Below the pieces are notes generated by a model. It ran no database searches, was not told the origin of the DNA, and was given only the letters and a program-made list of their open reading frames with translations. Positions 1 through 9,030 of a DNA stretch of 64,000 nt are shown here, piece after piece. Numbering within the stretch: the stretch's first letter is position 1; every line of letters starts with the position of its first letter. Source of the stretch: an endosymbiont of Lamellibrachia barhami (GTDB taxonomy: Bacteria > Pseudomonadota > Gammaproteobacteria > Chromatiales > Chromatiaceae); contig NZ_JAAVSH020000001.1 in assembly GCF_011947365.2 (NCBI RefSeq), positions 3,556,492-3,620,491 of the forward strand, read 5' to 3'. The translations under genes and the position numbers were made by a program.

Positions 1-91
1 GCATGGCATACCAGGAGAGCACTCCGGCCAGCAGAATGATCGCCAGCAGCAGGTTGACGATCAGTGGGTTGCGGATGGAGAACTCGATCAC
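1..91 (-). CDS. RND efflux transporter permease, N-terminal fragment
   Basis: Only the first 30 codons are in the window; the gene runs off the left edge. The start is GTG at 91-89, overlapping the TGA of the upstream membrane-fusion gene (GTGA), which fixes both reading frame and operon. The visible protein begins IEFSIRNPLIVNLLLAIIL: a short cytoplasmic stretch and then the first transmembrane helix, the usual opening of AcrB/MexB-type inner-membrane pumps. Pairing with an AcrA-type adaptor supports the call. Substrate cannot be judged. Confidence 0.75.
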   Translation of the reverse strand, partial: MIEFSIRNPLIVNLLLAIILLAGVLSWYAM

Positions 92-1284
92 CGACCGGAC
101 TCCACTGCCTCAACCGTTACCTTGATCCCGTCACTCAGCACCTCCACATCCCGTGCCACCAGCGGCTCCCCCTCAGCCAGACCGGAGAGAATCACCTGCA
201 GACCGTTGTAGCGAATGCCCGGCACCACCGCACGCCGCTGCAGCCGCCCAGCGTCAACCACGAAGACATAGGCCAGCCCCTCTTCGCGCAGCAGTGCCGC
301 CGGCGGTACGACCAGTGCGCCGTTGCGGGGTTCCAGAGGCAGCAACACCTCTCCCAGCATGCCTGGCAGCAGACCATCTGCGGGGAGACGGATCTGCAAC
401 GGATGAGTATGGGTCTTGGCTTCAGGATCCGGCTGCAGTGCCGTCAGTTCACCCTCCAGCTCGGCGCCATCAATCTTTATGATCAACTTCTGACCCATCG
501 TCAGGGCCGCCGCCACGTCGCCACTCACCTCGACATAGAGTTCGAGGAATTCACCCTGAATCAACTCCACCACACGGCCACTGGTCTGCAGATAGTCACC
601 CACCTCCGCCTCGACCCGGTTGATCAGACCATCGAAAGGCGCGAGCAACCGGGTTCGCTGCAGATTACGTTGCGCCCGTTTCAGGGCCGCCTCCTCCCGT
701 ACCAGCCGGGCCTGACTGCTCTCGATACTGAAGGCCAGCCGTGCCTCGTCACTCGACAGTTTGAGCAGTTGTTGGCGAGCGCTGCCACGGGTGGAGGCGG
801 AGGAGAGAGAACCCTCCCCCAGTTTCACCAGGCGCCGATACTCCTGCTCCGCCAGTTTGCGGTTCTCCTTGGCCAATCCCAGCAGGGAGCGGTCACGCCG
901 GATAGCCGCACGGGTCTCGGTGAGACGGGCTTCGTTCTCGGTTACCGCATCCCGGTAGTCCGCATCGTCCAGCCGCAGCAGCAACTGGCCGTGTTCAACC
1001 TTCTGCCCCGGCTCGACCAGCCGCTCCACCAGATCCCCTTTCACCTCGAATCGCAGAGAGGCCACACGCCAGGGGCGCAGCAGGCCGGTCTGCCGCACCA
1101 GGGGGTTGATATCCCGGGCCACCGCCTGCACCACCTCTACTCGTGTAACCTGGGGCTTTTTCAAAACCACTTCCGGCTGAGGACGGGTACGCCACAGTGC
1201 CATCACCACAAAAACAGTCAGCAACAGGATCAAAAAGGTCAGCAGTGTACGGCGCAAAGAAGATGCCACAATGGTTTCCAGCAA
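88..1284 (-). CDS. RND efflux periplasmic adaptor (membrane fusion protein)
   Basis: A 398-residue HlyD/AcrA-family adaptor that would link an inner-membrane RND pump to an outer-membrane channel. One N-terminal membrane anchor (about residues 14-31, rich in L/V/F) follows a basic start. A barrel-sandwich half (about 75-110, GDLVERLVEPGQKVEHGQLL) leads into a long alpha-hairpin (about 110-205) full of E, R, Q and L. The second half of the sandwich carries LLAPFDGLINRVEAEVGDYL, and beta-barrel and membrane-proximal domains finish the protein. No lipobox cysteine is seen, so anchoring is by the helix. The stop overlaps the start of the RND permease by four bases, so the two are translationally coupled. 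It is divergent from lptD. Confidence 0.9.
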   Translation of the reverse strand: MLETIVASSLRRTLLTFLILLLTVFVVMALWRTRPQPEVVLKKPQVTRVEVVQAVARDINPLVRQTGLLRPWRVASLRFEVKGDLVERLVEPGQKVEHGQLLLRLDDADYRDAVTENEARLTETRAAIRRDRSLLGLAKENRKLAEQEYRRLVKLGEGSLSSASTRGSARQQLLKLSSDEARLAFSIESSQARLVREEAALKRAQRNLQRTRLLAPFDGLINRVEAEVGDYLQTSGRVVELIQGEFLELYVEVSGDVAAALTMGQKLIIKIDGAELEGELTALQPDPEAKTHTHPLQIRLPADGLLPGMLGEVLLPLEPRNGALVVPPAALLREEGLAYVFVVDAGRLQRRAVVPGIRYNGLQVILSGLAEGEPLVARDVEVLSDGIKVTVEAVESGR

Positions 1285-1378
1285 TCAGAGGAATTGAAGA
1301 TTAGACGATTCTATGCGATTTTATGCCGCGCGACAGCTCAGTCACCAACCACAAGGCATCACAACCCCAACAAAAGAC

Positions 1379-3646
1379 ATGAATCGACTGAGTCTCCGAC
1401 ACCTTCGCATCTGGCCGGTTCCCCTCCTGCTGATTGCCGCCCCGACCCTGGCAGCCGACAATGACGGCGAGAACCTGCGTATCGACCAGGGACTGAACTG
1501 GGAATACTGCGATCCTGCCACCGCCCACGAATCCACGCCCCTGCCCTTGGAAGCGGGTCAACCCGGCAGCACCCAGGTCGAAGCGGATGCCGCGGAGTTG
1601 GATCAGCTCAATAACCGCACTTATTTTTTTGGCGGCGTGCAGGTCAGACAGGACGACCACTATCTTGAAGCCGATCACGCCTATTATCAGCGGGACACCC
1701 GACTGCTCGAACTCGACGGCAACATCTATCTTGAGAAACCGGGACTCAGGGTCGGCGGCAAAGAGGGGCAGATGGATCTGGACAACAATAACGGCTGGCT
1801 CACGGAGACGGAATTCCGCCTGCCGGAACGCAACGCCAGAGGCAGCGCCAGCCGGGTGGATATAGAGTCGAAGACACTCTCCCATTACGAGGATGTCTCC
1901 TACACCACCTGCCGCCCTGGCGCCGGCGACTGGAATATCGAGGCCGAGACGCTCGATATCAATATGGACGAGGGCTGGGGCGTGGCGCGCAATGCCAAGC
2001 TGCGATTCGGCGGCGTCCCTGTCTTCTATACCCCCTACTTCAGCTTCCCGGTGGACGACCGGCGCAAATCGGGCTTCCTGCTGCCTGCCATAGGTTCATC
2101 CAGCCGCGGCGGCGGTGAGTTCTCCATCCCCTACTATCTGAACCTGGCGCCCGACTACGACGCAACCATCACCCCCCGTCTGATGAGCAAGCGGGGCCTG
2201 ATGCTGGGTGGCGAGTTCCGCTTTCTCAGTGAAAACCAGAAAGGCAACTTCACCGGTGAGATCCTGCCCAACGATGGAGACGCCGACAACGACCGCCCCT
2301 CCACCCGCGGCGCGTTCAATATGCGCCACAACAGTTGGCTGGCCCCAGGACTGACCACCACCATCGACGCAGGTTATGTGAGCGACAAAGAGTATCTGAC
2401 CGACTTCGGCAAGGGGCTCGCCATCACCAGCAGTCGGCATATCGAACAGCGGGGCGATATCAGCTACACCAACGGCGATTGGTCACTGTTGGGCCGCCTG
2501 CAGAATTTCCAGACCGTGGACAAGGATATCGCCCGCATCGACTATCCCTACAGCCGGCTGCCGCAACTGCTCGCCAGTTATGAGCACAGCTTGGACGAAA
2601 CGGGACTCGATCTGTCACTGGAGGCCGAATATGTCTATTTCGACCACGTCGAGCAGGTACGGGGACACCGGGTCGCCATCTCGCCCTATCTGAGCCTGCC
2701 ACTGCGGCGCTCCTGGGGCCATGTGACCCCCAGAGTCGGTCTCAACTACGCCAATTATCAGCTCAGCAATACGGACGCGGGGGATAATTCCGCCCCAAGC
2801 CGGATGGTGCCCACCCTGAGCCTGGACAGCGGCCTGATCCTCGAACGGGACAGTAACTGGTTCGGCAGTGCCGCCACCCACACGCTGGAGCCACGTCTCC
2901 ACTACCTCTACGCCCCTTACGAGGATCAGAGCGACACACCAAATTTCGATTCATCCGAGCTCGACTTCACCTTCTCCAGCCTGTTCCGGGACAACCGATT
3001 CAGTGGCCGAGACCGCATCGGCGATGCCAATCAGATCACACTGGCGCTCACCTCACGTTTGCTGGAGAGCGACAGCGGCCGGGAACGATTTCGCGCCAGT
3101 CTCGGTCAGATACTCTATTTCGAAGATCGCAAGGTGCAACTCAATGGCACGGACGTTACCGCAACCACAACCTCGTCGGTGGTGGCGGAACTCTCCTCCC
3201 GGTTGAACAGCAACTGGAGCAGTTCCGCCACCCTGCGTTGGGATCCGCATCTGGAAGGCGGCCGCATGGACAAAGGCAAGTTCGCACTGCGCTACAATAC
3301 CTCTGCCGGGCAACTGCTCAATTTTGATTACAACTACACCCGCGAGAGCATTGAAGATATCAACGTCTCGGCCTATTGGCCCATCGGTCATAAATACACC
3401 CTGCTGGGTGTCTGGAAACATTCATTGCTGTTTGAACGGGACATGAACCAGATCCTGGGAATGGAGTATTCAGGACACTGTTGCTGGAAGCTGCGGGCAC
3501 TGTTACAGCGTTATGTCACGGATGCCGACGCGGCAGCGGACACCAGTTTCATGATACAACTGGAACTCACTGGACTGGGCGCACTGGGTGACAACATTCA
3601 GGACACCCTGGAAGAATCCATCTACGGTTATCAATCGGGAAATTAG
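1379..3646 (+). CDS. lptD: LPS-assembly protein LptD
   Basis: A 755-residue outer-membrane protein that inserts lipopolysaccharide into the outer leaflet together with LptE. The ATG at 1379 is preferred over an upstream in-frame ATG at 1313 because it directly precedes a signal peptide (basic start, hydrophobic core, TLAADN cleavage region). An OstA-like N-terminal jellyroll (about 60-170) precedes the beta-barrel. All four family cysteines are visible: Cys44, Cys178 and the adjacent pair Cys701-Cys702 near the C-terminus, as needed for the two interdomain disulfides known from E. coli LptD. surA follows after 5 bases, as in many gammaproteobacteria. The Lpt bridge genes lptC-lptA-lptB lie near 51 kb. 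Confidence 0.97.
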   Translation: MNRLSLRHLRIWPVPLLLIAAPTLAADNDGENLRIDQGLNWEYCDPATAHESTPLPLEAGQPGSTQVEADAAELDQLNNRTYFFGGVQVRQDDHYLEADHAYYQRDTRLLELDGNIYLEKPGLRVGGKEGQMDLDNNNGWLTETEFRLPERNARGSASRVDIESKTLSHYEDVSYTTCRPGAGDWNIEAETLDINMDEGWGVARNAKLRFGGVPVFYTPYFSFPVDDRRKSGFLLPAIGSSSRGGGEFSIPYYLNLAPDYDATITPRLMSKRGLMLGGEFRFLSENQKGNFTGEILPNDGDADNDRPSTRGAFNMRHNSWLAPGLTTTIDAGYVSDKEYLTDFGKGLAITSSRHIEQRGDISYTNGDWSLLGRLQNFQTVDKDIARIDYPYSRLPQLLASYEHSLDETGLDLSLEAEYVYFDHVEQVRGHRVAISPYLSLPLRRSWGHVTPRVGLNYANYQLSNTDAGDNSAPSRMVPTLSLDSGLILERDSNWFGSAATHTLEPRLHYLYAPYEDQSDTPNFDSSELDFTFSSLFRDNRFSGRDRIGDANQITLALTSRLLESDSGRERFRASLGQILYFEDRKVQLNGTDVTATTTSSVVAELSSRLNSNWSSSATLRWDPHLEGGRMDKGKFALRYNTSAGQLLNFDYNYTRESIEDINVSAYWPIGHKYTLLGVWKHSLLFERDMNQILGMEYSGHCCWKLRALLQRYVTDADAAADTSFMIQLELTGLGALGDNIQDTLEESIYGYQSGN

Positions 3647-3651
3647 ATTTC

Positions 3652-4959
3652 ATGCAGTCATTCTTTAGACCCCTGCAACTGCTAGCTACTCTGCTGTTGC
3701 TCTTGAGCACACTGCCACTCAGCGCCGCCGTCGAGGAACTCGACCAAATCGTAGCCGTGGTGAACGAAGATATTATCGCCCGCAGCGAACTCGACAGCAG
3801 CACCCGCGAACTGGCCGCCCAACTGCTGGAGAAAGGCACCGGTTTGCCAGCAAGGAGCATCCTGGAACGGCAGGTGTTGGAGCGCATGATAAGCAAGCGT
3901 CTGCAGATGCAGGCGGCAAAGCAACTCGGCGTCGGCGTGGATGACGCCACCCTGTCGAAAACCATCTCCAACATCGCCAAACGCAACAACATCACCCTGG
4001 GAGAACTCCGAGACACCCTTGAGTCGGACGGCATCAATTTCACCCTTTTCCGCGAGAAACTGCGCCGGGACATCATCATCAACCGGCTGAAGCAGAAAGA
4101 GGTGATCAATCGCATCGTGGTCACCGACCAGGACATCCGCAACTTTCTCGCCCGCGAAGCCGGGGGAAACCGGCAACGCTCCGCCCTGCTTCTGCAGCAT
4201 ATCCTTATCGCCACCCCGGAAGGCGCAGCACCGGAGGATGTCCAGGCCGCTAAAAAGCGCTCGGAGGAGCTGGTCGTCCAGTTGCGGGAAGGTGCCGATT
4301 TCGGCGAGGCGGCCGTGCGGGAATCCGATGGTCGTCAAGCACTGGAAGGCGGTGACCTGGGCTGGATCGAGGCAGCCCGTGTTCCCTCCATCTTCACTCA
4401 GGTGGTGGATAATATGGAGCCGGGAGATATCAGTGATCCGATACGTAACGCCTCCGGTTTCCACATCGTCAAACTGCTGGAGACAAAAGGTGCAAAACGC
4501 CATCTGATCACCCAGACACACGCCCGCCACATCCTGATCAACACCAATGAAATCGTCTCGGATTCCGAGGCTCGCCACAGTCTGGAGACCCTGCGAACCC
4601 GCCTGGAGAATGAGGAGGACTTCGGCACGCTGGCACGCTCGCATTCCAATGACAAGGCATCCGCCATCAAGGGCGGCGACCTGGGATGGACCAGCCCCGG
4701 TGACATGGTGCCGCAATTTGAAAAACAGATGGACACCCTGGAACCCGGCGGGATCAGCCACCCTTTTCAGACTCAATTCGGCTGGCATATCGTGCAGGTG
4801 CTGGAGCGCCGCAAGCACGACAATACCGAAGAGGTGATACGCACCAACGCACGCAAGGCGATCCGCAAACAGAAGGCGGAGGAGGCCACCGACCTCTGGT
4901 TGCGCCGTCTGCGCGACGAGGCCTACGTGGAGATACATCTGGAGCAGGAACCGGGTTGA
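3652..4959 (+). CDS. surA: Periplasmic chaperone / peptidyl-prolyl isomerase SurA
   Basis: A 435-residue periplasmic chaperone for outer-membrane proteins, including LptD encoded just upstream. A signal peptide (about 1-25, ending LPLSAA-VEE) is followed by the SurA N-terminal domain ([21 protein letters not shown]). Two parvulin domains follow, each with the repeated GGDLGW signature (near residues 238 and 342) and FxxGFHIVK / FGWHIVQ endings. The length matches the family (about 430). The final codons overlap the TTG start of pdxA. Confidence 0.97.
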   Translation: MQSFFRPLQLLATLLLLLSTLPLSAAVEELDQIVAVVNEDIIARSELDSSTRELAAQLLEKGTGLPARSILERQVLERMISKRLQMQAAKQLGVGVDDATLSKTISNIAKRNNITLGELRDTLESDGINFTLFREKLRRDIIINRLKQKEVINRIVVTDQDIRNFLAREAGGNRQRSALLLQHILIATPEGAAPEDVQAAKKRSEELVVQLREGADFGEAAVRESDGRQALEGGDLGWIEAARVPSIFTQVVDNMEPGDISDPIRNASGFHIVKLLETKGAKRHLITQTHARHILINTNEIVSDSEARHSLETLRTRLENEEDFGTLARSHSNDKASAIKGGDLGWTSPGDMVPQFEKQMDTLEPGGISHPFQTQFGWHIVQVLERRKHDNTEEVIRTNARKAIRKQKAEEATDLWLRRLRDEAYVEIHLEQEPG

Positions 4960-5933
4960 AGGCGTTACGCATCGCCCTGACCCCTGGCGAACCCGCCGGG
5001 GTCGGGCCGGATCTATGCGTGATGTTGGCCCAGGGGCCGCTGACAGCCCCGGTTGTCACCATCGCCGACCCTGGACTGCTGGAGCGGCGCGCCGAACAAC
5101 TGGGGCTGCCGCTGACGTTGATCCCGCATGATGCCGTAGAAGCGGAACCGGGCAGTCTCCGCATCCTGCCGGTTCCGCTCGCTGCCGCAGAGCAGTGCGG
5201 CAGGCTCAATCCGGCCAACGCCGGTTATGTCCTCGACACCCTGCGCCTGGCAACCGAAGGGTGCCTGAACGGCAACTTCGATGCGCTGGTCACCGGCCCG
5301 GTGCATAAAGGCGTCATCAACGATGCCGGACACACATTCACCGGGCATACCGAGTTTCTCGCTGAACTCACCCAGGCACACCCGGTGATGATGCTTGTGA
5401 CCAAAGGCCTGCGGGTGGCTCTCGTCACCACCCACCTGCCGCTGAGCGAGGTCAGCCGCCAGATCACATCCCAACGGCTCGAACGGGTCATCCATATTCT
5501 GCATAACGACCTGCGTCGGCACTTTGGTCTGACAGATCCCCGCATACTCGTCTGCGGCCTCAATCCCCACGCCGGGGAGGGCGGCCACCTTGGGCGGGAG
5601 GAGATAGAGGTCATCGAGCCGACCATCGACCGGCTGCGGCAGAGGGGCATAAACCTCACCGGCCCGCTGCCCGCTGACACCCTCTTCACACCCAAGTATC
5701 TGCAACAGGCAGACGCCGTGCTCACCATGTATCACGACCAGGGCCTGCCGGTGCTCAAACACCTGGGGTTCGGCAGGGCGGTCAATGTCACACTGGGTCT
5801 GCCCATCATCCGCACCTCCGTGGATCACGGCACCGCTCTCGATCTGGCGGGAAGCGGTCAGGCGGGGATCGGCAGTCTACAGGCGGCTGTCGCCATGGCA
5901 GTGGAGATGGTTGGGGCAAAACGCAGGGTGTAG
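4956..5933 (+). CDS. pdxA: 4-hydroxythreonine-4-phosphate dehydrogenase PdxA
   Basis: A 325-residue NAD-dependent enzyme of the DXP-dependent pyridoxal-phosphate pathway; it oxidises 4-phosphohydroxy-threonine. The start is TTG at 4956, overlapping the surA stop (TTGA). This is supported because the family motif [12 protein letters not shown] begins only nine residues in. Other signatures are [17 protein letters not shown] and the metal-binding [11 protein letters not shown]. The stop codon (5931-5933) lies inside a REP-like palindrome. In E. coli rsmA follows; here it does not. Confidence 0.96.
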   Translation: MKALRIALTPGEPAGVGPDLCVMLAQGPLTAPVVTIADPGLLERRAEQLGLPLTLIPHDAVEAEPGSLRILPVPLAAAEQCGRLNPANAGYVLDTLRLATEGCLNGNFDALVTGPVHKGVINDAGHTFTGHTEFLAELTQAHPVMMLVTKGLRVALVTTHLPLSEVSRQITSQRLERVIHILHNDLRRHFGLTDPRILVCGLNPHAGEGGHLGREEIEVIEPTIDRLRQRGINLTGPLPADTLFTPKYLQQADAVLTMYHDQGLPVLKHLGFGRAVNVTLGLPIIRTSVDHGTALDLAGSGQAGIGSLQAAVAMAVEMVGAKRRV

Positions 5934-5996
5934 GAGCCGCGCCCTCGCGGCGAAAGTTCGGATTCCATGCCCGTTCGCGGCGGAGCGCCGCTCCTA
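5931..5996. repeat. REP-like inverted repeat at the pdxA 3' end
   Basis: Two GC-rich arms, TAGGAGCCGCGCC (from 5931) and GGAGCGCCGCTCCTA (ending 5996), face each other around about 35 bases, with GCGGCG cores in both. The layout resembles the GTAGGAGC-type REP pairs of other gammaproteobacteria. The repeat supplies the TAG stop of pdxA. The family differs from the CGCTACGCTT repeats elsewhere in the window. Confidence 0.65.
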
Positions 5997-6030
5997 CCGA
6001 TTAATTGTCATTTTGACCGGGAAAGAGAGA

Positions 6031-6972
6031 TCACCCCGGCTGCAGAATCTTCGCTTTCACCTGCATCGCCACTTCCAGCGCCTTCTGGCCGACCTTCCCA
6101 TCCACCAGCGGGACTTCGCCACTGTTGATGCAATCGATAAAGGCCTGCAGCTCGGTGTCCAGCGGCTTCACCGGCTCCACCTGCAGACGCTCGGTGACGA
6201 TCTCGGGCCACTCCTCACCAGGTTGTGGTCGTGGATGGGCGGTATCGATGGTCTGCGCGATGAAGTCGAGAGATTCGTAACGGTTCTCCTCGAACACCCG
6301 GATACGGCGCGTCGTCTTGTCCGATACCCGGCTGGCAATGATGTTGGCGACGGTACCATTGGCAAACTCAAGCCTGGCGTTGGCTATATCCACATGGGAT
6401 GTCAGTACCGGGGTGCCGACTGCGGCAATGGAGGTGATCTCCGACCCCACCAGCGAGAGGATGATATCGATATCGTGAATCATCAGATCGGAGACCACAT
6501 CGACATCGGTTGCCCGGGCGACGAACTCACCCATGCGGTGGGCCTCGATGAAACGGGGCTTCTTGATCCGCTCCGCAAGTTTCATGACGCCTGCATTGAA
6601 ACGCTCCAGATGACCGATCTGCAGCACTGACCCGGAAGCCTTCGCCAAGGCCACAATCTTTTCTCCCGCCTCGACAGTGGATGCTATCGGCTTCTCCAGC
6701 AACATGTGGATGCCTTTTTCAAGGAAGGGACGGGAGACGTCCAGGTGCAGAGAGGTGGGAACCACGATGCTGACCGCATCGACCTTGTCCAGTAGCTCGT
6801 GAAAATCGGTATAGGCGGCACATCCGGCTTCTTGCGCCACCCGATCAGCCGTCTCCTGATCGGTATCCACCACACCGACCAGTTCCACATCACTCATTCT
6901 GGAGTAGATAAGGGCATGAAAACGCCCAAGATAACCCACCCCAACTACGCCAACACGTCTCTTTTCCGCCAT
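6031..6972 (-). CDS. Gfo/Idh/MocA-family NAD(P)-dependent oxidoreductase
   Basis: A 313-residue dehydrogenase. The N-terminal Rossmann fold has GVVGVGYLGRFHA and an acidic residue at the end of strand 2 (VGVVDTD), suggesting NAD. The family's EKP motif is present as LLEKPIA (about residue 93), followed by IGHLERFN and a C-terminal alpha/beta domain with DLMIHDIDI. The sugar substrate is unknown. The sequence style resembles UDP-sugar 3-dehydrogenases of lipid A modification (GnnA type), but no partner aminotransferase is present, so this is only a possibility. It sits on the opposite strand in the place where rsmA normally lies. Confidence 0.85.
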   Translation of the reverse strand: MAEKRRVGVVGVGYLGRFHALIYSRMSDVELVGVVDTDQETADRVAQEAGCAAYTDFHELLDKVDAVSIVVPTSLHLDVSRPFLEKGIHMLLEKPIASTVEAGEKIVALAKASGSVLQIGHLERFNAGVMKLAERIKKPRFIEAHRMGEFVARATDVDVVSDLMIHDIDIILSLVGSEITSIAAVGTPVLTSHVDIANARLEFANGTVANIIASRVSDKTTRRIRVFEENRYESLDFIAQTIDTAHPRPQPGEEWPEIVTERLQVEPVKPLDTELQAFIDCINSGEVPLVDGKVGQKALEVAMQVKAKILQPG

Positions 6973-7043
6973 CGTCTGTAACCCTGTTTTTCAAACAGGC
7001 GGCAATCTACCACATCAGAGAAAAAACTTGTCAGAAAACCAGG

Positions 7044-7208
7044 TTACCCTTGATTCAGATAGAACCCGGACGCCACCGGCGCAGCCATGATCTCCGTCGT
7101 ATCCGCCGAGCGCATCTGCAGGGAGACGCTTAAAGTGACTCCGAGCAGGACCAACATGACCAGCACGAAGAAGAAGTCGGGTTTTCGATGAGGATGTTGT
7201 AATTGCAT
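7044..7208 (-). CDS. Small single-span membrane protein (54 aa), unknown
   Basis: Short reading frame beginning MQLQHPHRKPDFFFVLVMLV and ending FYLNQG. It has a strong Shine-Dalgarno AGGAG (7220-7216, reverse strand) seven bases before the ATG. A basic N-terminus is followed by one clear hydrophobic helix (about residues 12-30) and a short polar tail, so an inner-membrane protein with its N-terminus inside is likely. No family is recognised. It lies 71 bases upstream of the Gfo/Idh gene on the same strand and may be cotranscribed with it. The ribosome site and membrane profile support a real gene; function is unknown. Confidence 0.6.
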   Translation of the reverse strand: MQLQHPHRKPDFFFVLVMLVLLGVTLSVSLQMRSADTTEIMAAPVASGFYLNQG

Positions 7209-7383
7209 GACAAAACTCCTGAAACACCATTTGCCTTGACCGAAGCATGGTTCAGTCTGTAGACAGCCGCTTTGAAACCGGTCACATTCACCATAGAATG
7301 GCGACAGTCTTTGTTTAAAGTGTGAAGTAAAAACAGTCGGTTATGGTTCCAGCTCACACTCCTGGAAGTCACAAGGGATCCGG

Positions 7384-7854
7384 CTATTTCTTTTTATCCC
7401 CCTCTTCAGCGACCTCGACGGCACCAGCTGCGGTGAGCATCTTCACCATCGCCCCATGTCCTCCCCTGCCGGCAAGACTCAAAGCCGTATTTCCGCCCTG
7501 GTCCCTGGCATTCACATCCGATCCCGCCTGGATCAGCAGGGTGACCACCTTGGGGTGATTGAAGGAGGCCGCCTGCATCAGTGCGGTGGCTCCCTTTGCG
7601 TCAACGAGATCGACATCCGCCCCCGCACTCACGAGTGCGCGGACGCTGTGCAGGTTCCCGTTGAACGCTGCCAGCAGCAGGGCTGGGCGCCCAGCCGCAT
7701 TTTTGCTGTTGGCATCCGCGCCCTGCGCCAGCAGGTCGTGCAGCGTCTCCACCCGGCCACTCATCGCGGCTGCCACCAGTTCCTGAGCCTGATCCGCCGC
7801 AAAAACCGGGAAGATCAGGAGAAAAAACAGGGCAAAAAAAGTCTTTTTGCGCAT
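7384..7854 (-). CDS. Exported ankyrin-repeat protein
   Basis: A 156-residue protein with a signal peptide (MRKKTFFALFFLLIFPVFA-AD) followed by about four ankyrin repeats. Repeat hallmarks seen are LLAQGADANSKNAAGRPALLLAA, LVSAGADVDLVDAKGATALMQAA and LIQAGSDVNARDQGGNTALSLA. A charged tail ends EEGDKKK. An in-frame ATG 21 bases upstream (7875) would put a poor leader before the signal peptide, so 7854 is preferred. The protein is probably periplasmic and binds another protein; the partner is not evident. Confidence 0.85.
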   Translation of the reverse strand: MRKKTFFALFFLLIFPVFAADQAQELVAAAMSGRVETLHDLLAQGADANSKNAAGRPALLLAAFNGNLHSVRALVSAGADVDLVDAKGATALMQAASFNHPKVVTLLIQAGSDVNARDQGGNTALSLAGRGGHGAMVKMLTAAGAVEVAEEGDKKK

Positions 7855-7975
7855 CACAAACACCATATAATCCATTTATAATAGATGATCGGCCAGACGC
7901 CAAAAAACTTGATTCCACTGCACATTGGCAGAATTTCCCGCCTTTGCGCCCTAGATGAAACCAGCAAAATTAATG

Positions 7976-8356
7976 ACCTCAAAAAATCCGCACCAGATTG
8001 GCATCCAGGTAGAGACAGAGTATGTCGAGTCCCAATCCACCCCCAGGACAAACCGTTACGTCTTCTCCTACACCATTACCATCCGTAACGATGGTACCGA
8101 GGCGGCACGTCTGTTGAACCGGCACTGGGTCATCAGCGATGCCAACGGCAAGGTACAGGAGGTGCGTGGCGAAGGGGTGGTGGGCGAACAGCCCCGCCTC
8201 GGTCCCGGCGAGTCTTTCCGCTATACCAGTGGCACCATACTCGACACTCCGGCAGGCAGCATGCAGGGCAGCTATGACATGGTGGATAGCCAGGGCAACC
8301 ACTTCGATGCGACCATCCCCCCTTTTTCTCTGGCCAGACCGGGCAGTCTGCACTAG
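7976..8356 (+). CDS. apaG: ApaG (CorD) domain protein
   Basis: A 126-residue single-domain ApaG protein, the length of E. coli ApaG (125) when started at the second ATG (7976) rather than 7955. Recognisable blocks are YVESQSTPRTNRYVFSYTITIRNDG, GEGVVGEQPRLGPGESFRYTSG and GSMQGSYDMVD. The fold is fibronectin-III-like; its biochemical role is unsettled, although loss in enterobacteria affects Co/Mg handling. It stands upstream of apaH as in E. coli, but with a DUF2238 gene in between. Confidence 0.93.
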   Translation, partial: TSKNPHQIGIQVETEYVESQSTPRTNRYVFSYTITIRNDGTEAARLLNRHWVISDANGKVQEVRGEGVVGEQPRLGPGESFRYTSGTILDTPAGSMQGSYDMVDSQGNHFDATIPPFSLARPGSLH

Positions 8357-8381
8357 AAACCCTGTTGCCTCCGGACCCTTA

Positions 8382-9014
8382 ATGAGAACATCTTTTCAAA
8401 ACGAACCCCTGGTGTTGGGAGCAGGCATTCTGCTGATCCTTATCCTCAGCGGCCTCGATCCTGTTGCCGACCGCCTGACCTGGCTGCTGGAAACGGTGCC
8501 GGTGATGATCGGACTGGTCCTGCTTACGATGACTTGGCAGCGATTTCCCCTCACTCCCCTGCTCTATCGCCTGCTTGCGCTGCATGCCGTCATTCTTATG
8601 ATCGGTGGTTACTACACCTACGCAGAGGTTCCGCTTTTCAACACGCTGCGCGACAGCCTCGATCTCTCCCGCAACCACTATGATCGCATCGGCCACTTGG
8701 CGCAGGGGTTTATTCCCGCCATCCTGGCCAGAGAGATCCTGCTGCGTCGCTCGCCTTTACAAGCTGGCCGCTGGCTCGCCTTTACGGTGATCAGTATCTG
8801 CCTCGCCTTCAGTGCATTTTATGAACTGATCGAATGGTGGGTTGCGTTGGCAAGCGGTGAGGCGGCAGAGGCCTTTCTCGGCACCCAGGGCGACCCCTGG
8901 GATACCCAGACAGATATGTTTCTGGCGCTGATCGGCGCTATCATGGCGCTGCTGCTGTTGCAGCGAGTCCACGACCGGGCGCTGGCAAATCTGCTTAGCG
9001 TTAACAAGCAGTAG
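8382..9014 (+). CDS. DUF2238 (YjdF-type) inner-membrane protein
   Basis: A 210-residue polytopic membrane protein with about six hydrophobic segments (starting LVLGAGILLILILSG, VPVMIGLVLLTM, LLALHAVILMIGGYYTY). The polar loop GIxHLAQGF-type sequence (RIGHLAQGFIPAILAREILLRR) and ELIEWW are typical of the YjdF / DUF2238 family. The ATG at 8382 begins 25 bases after apaG. Its position between apaG and apaH suggests one transcript with both. Function is not known. Confidence 0.85.
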   Translation: MRTSFQNEPLVLGAGILLILILSGLDPVADRLTWLLETVPVMIGLVLLTMTWQRFPLTPLLYRLLALHAVILMIGGYYTYAEVPLFNTLRDSLDLSRNHYDRIGHLAQGFIPAILAREILLRRSPLQAGRWLAFTVISICLAFSAFYELIEWWVALASGEAAEAFLGTQGDPWDTQTDMFLALIGAIMALLLLQRVHDRALANLLSVNKQ

Positions 9015-9030
9015 AATGGAGGCATCCTAA

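Noticed and set aside
64-1464. Long open frame (466 codons) on the forward strand
   Set aside because: It is antisense to the membrane-fusion protein, has a composition rich in H, Q and R, and no family features.
3682-4938. Open frame of 418 codons on the reverse strand
   Set aside because: It mirrors surA, whose protein is unmistakable; the antisense product has no domain.
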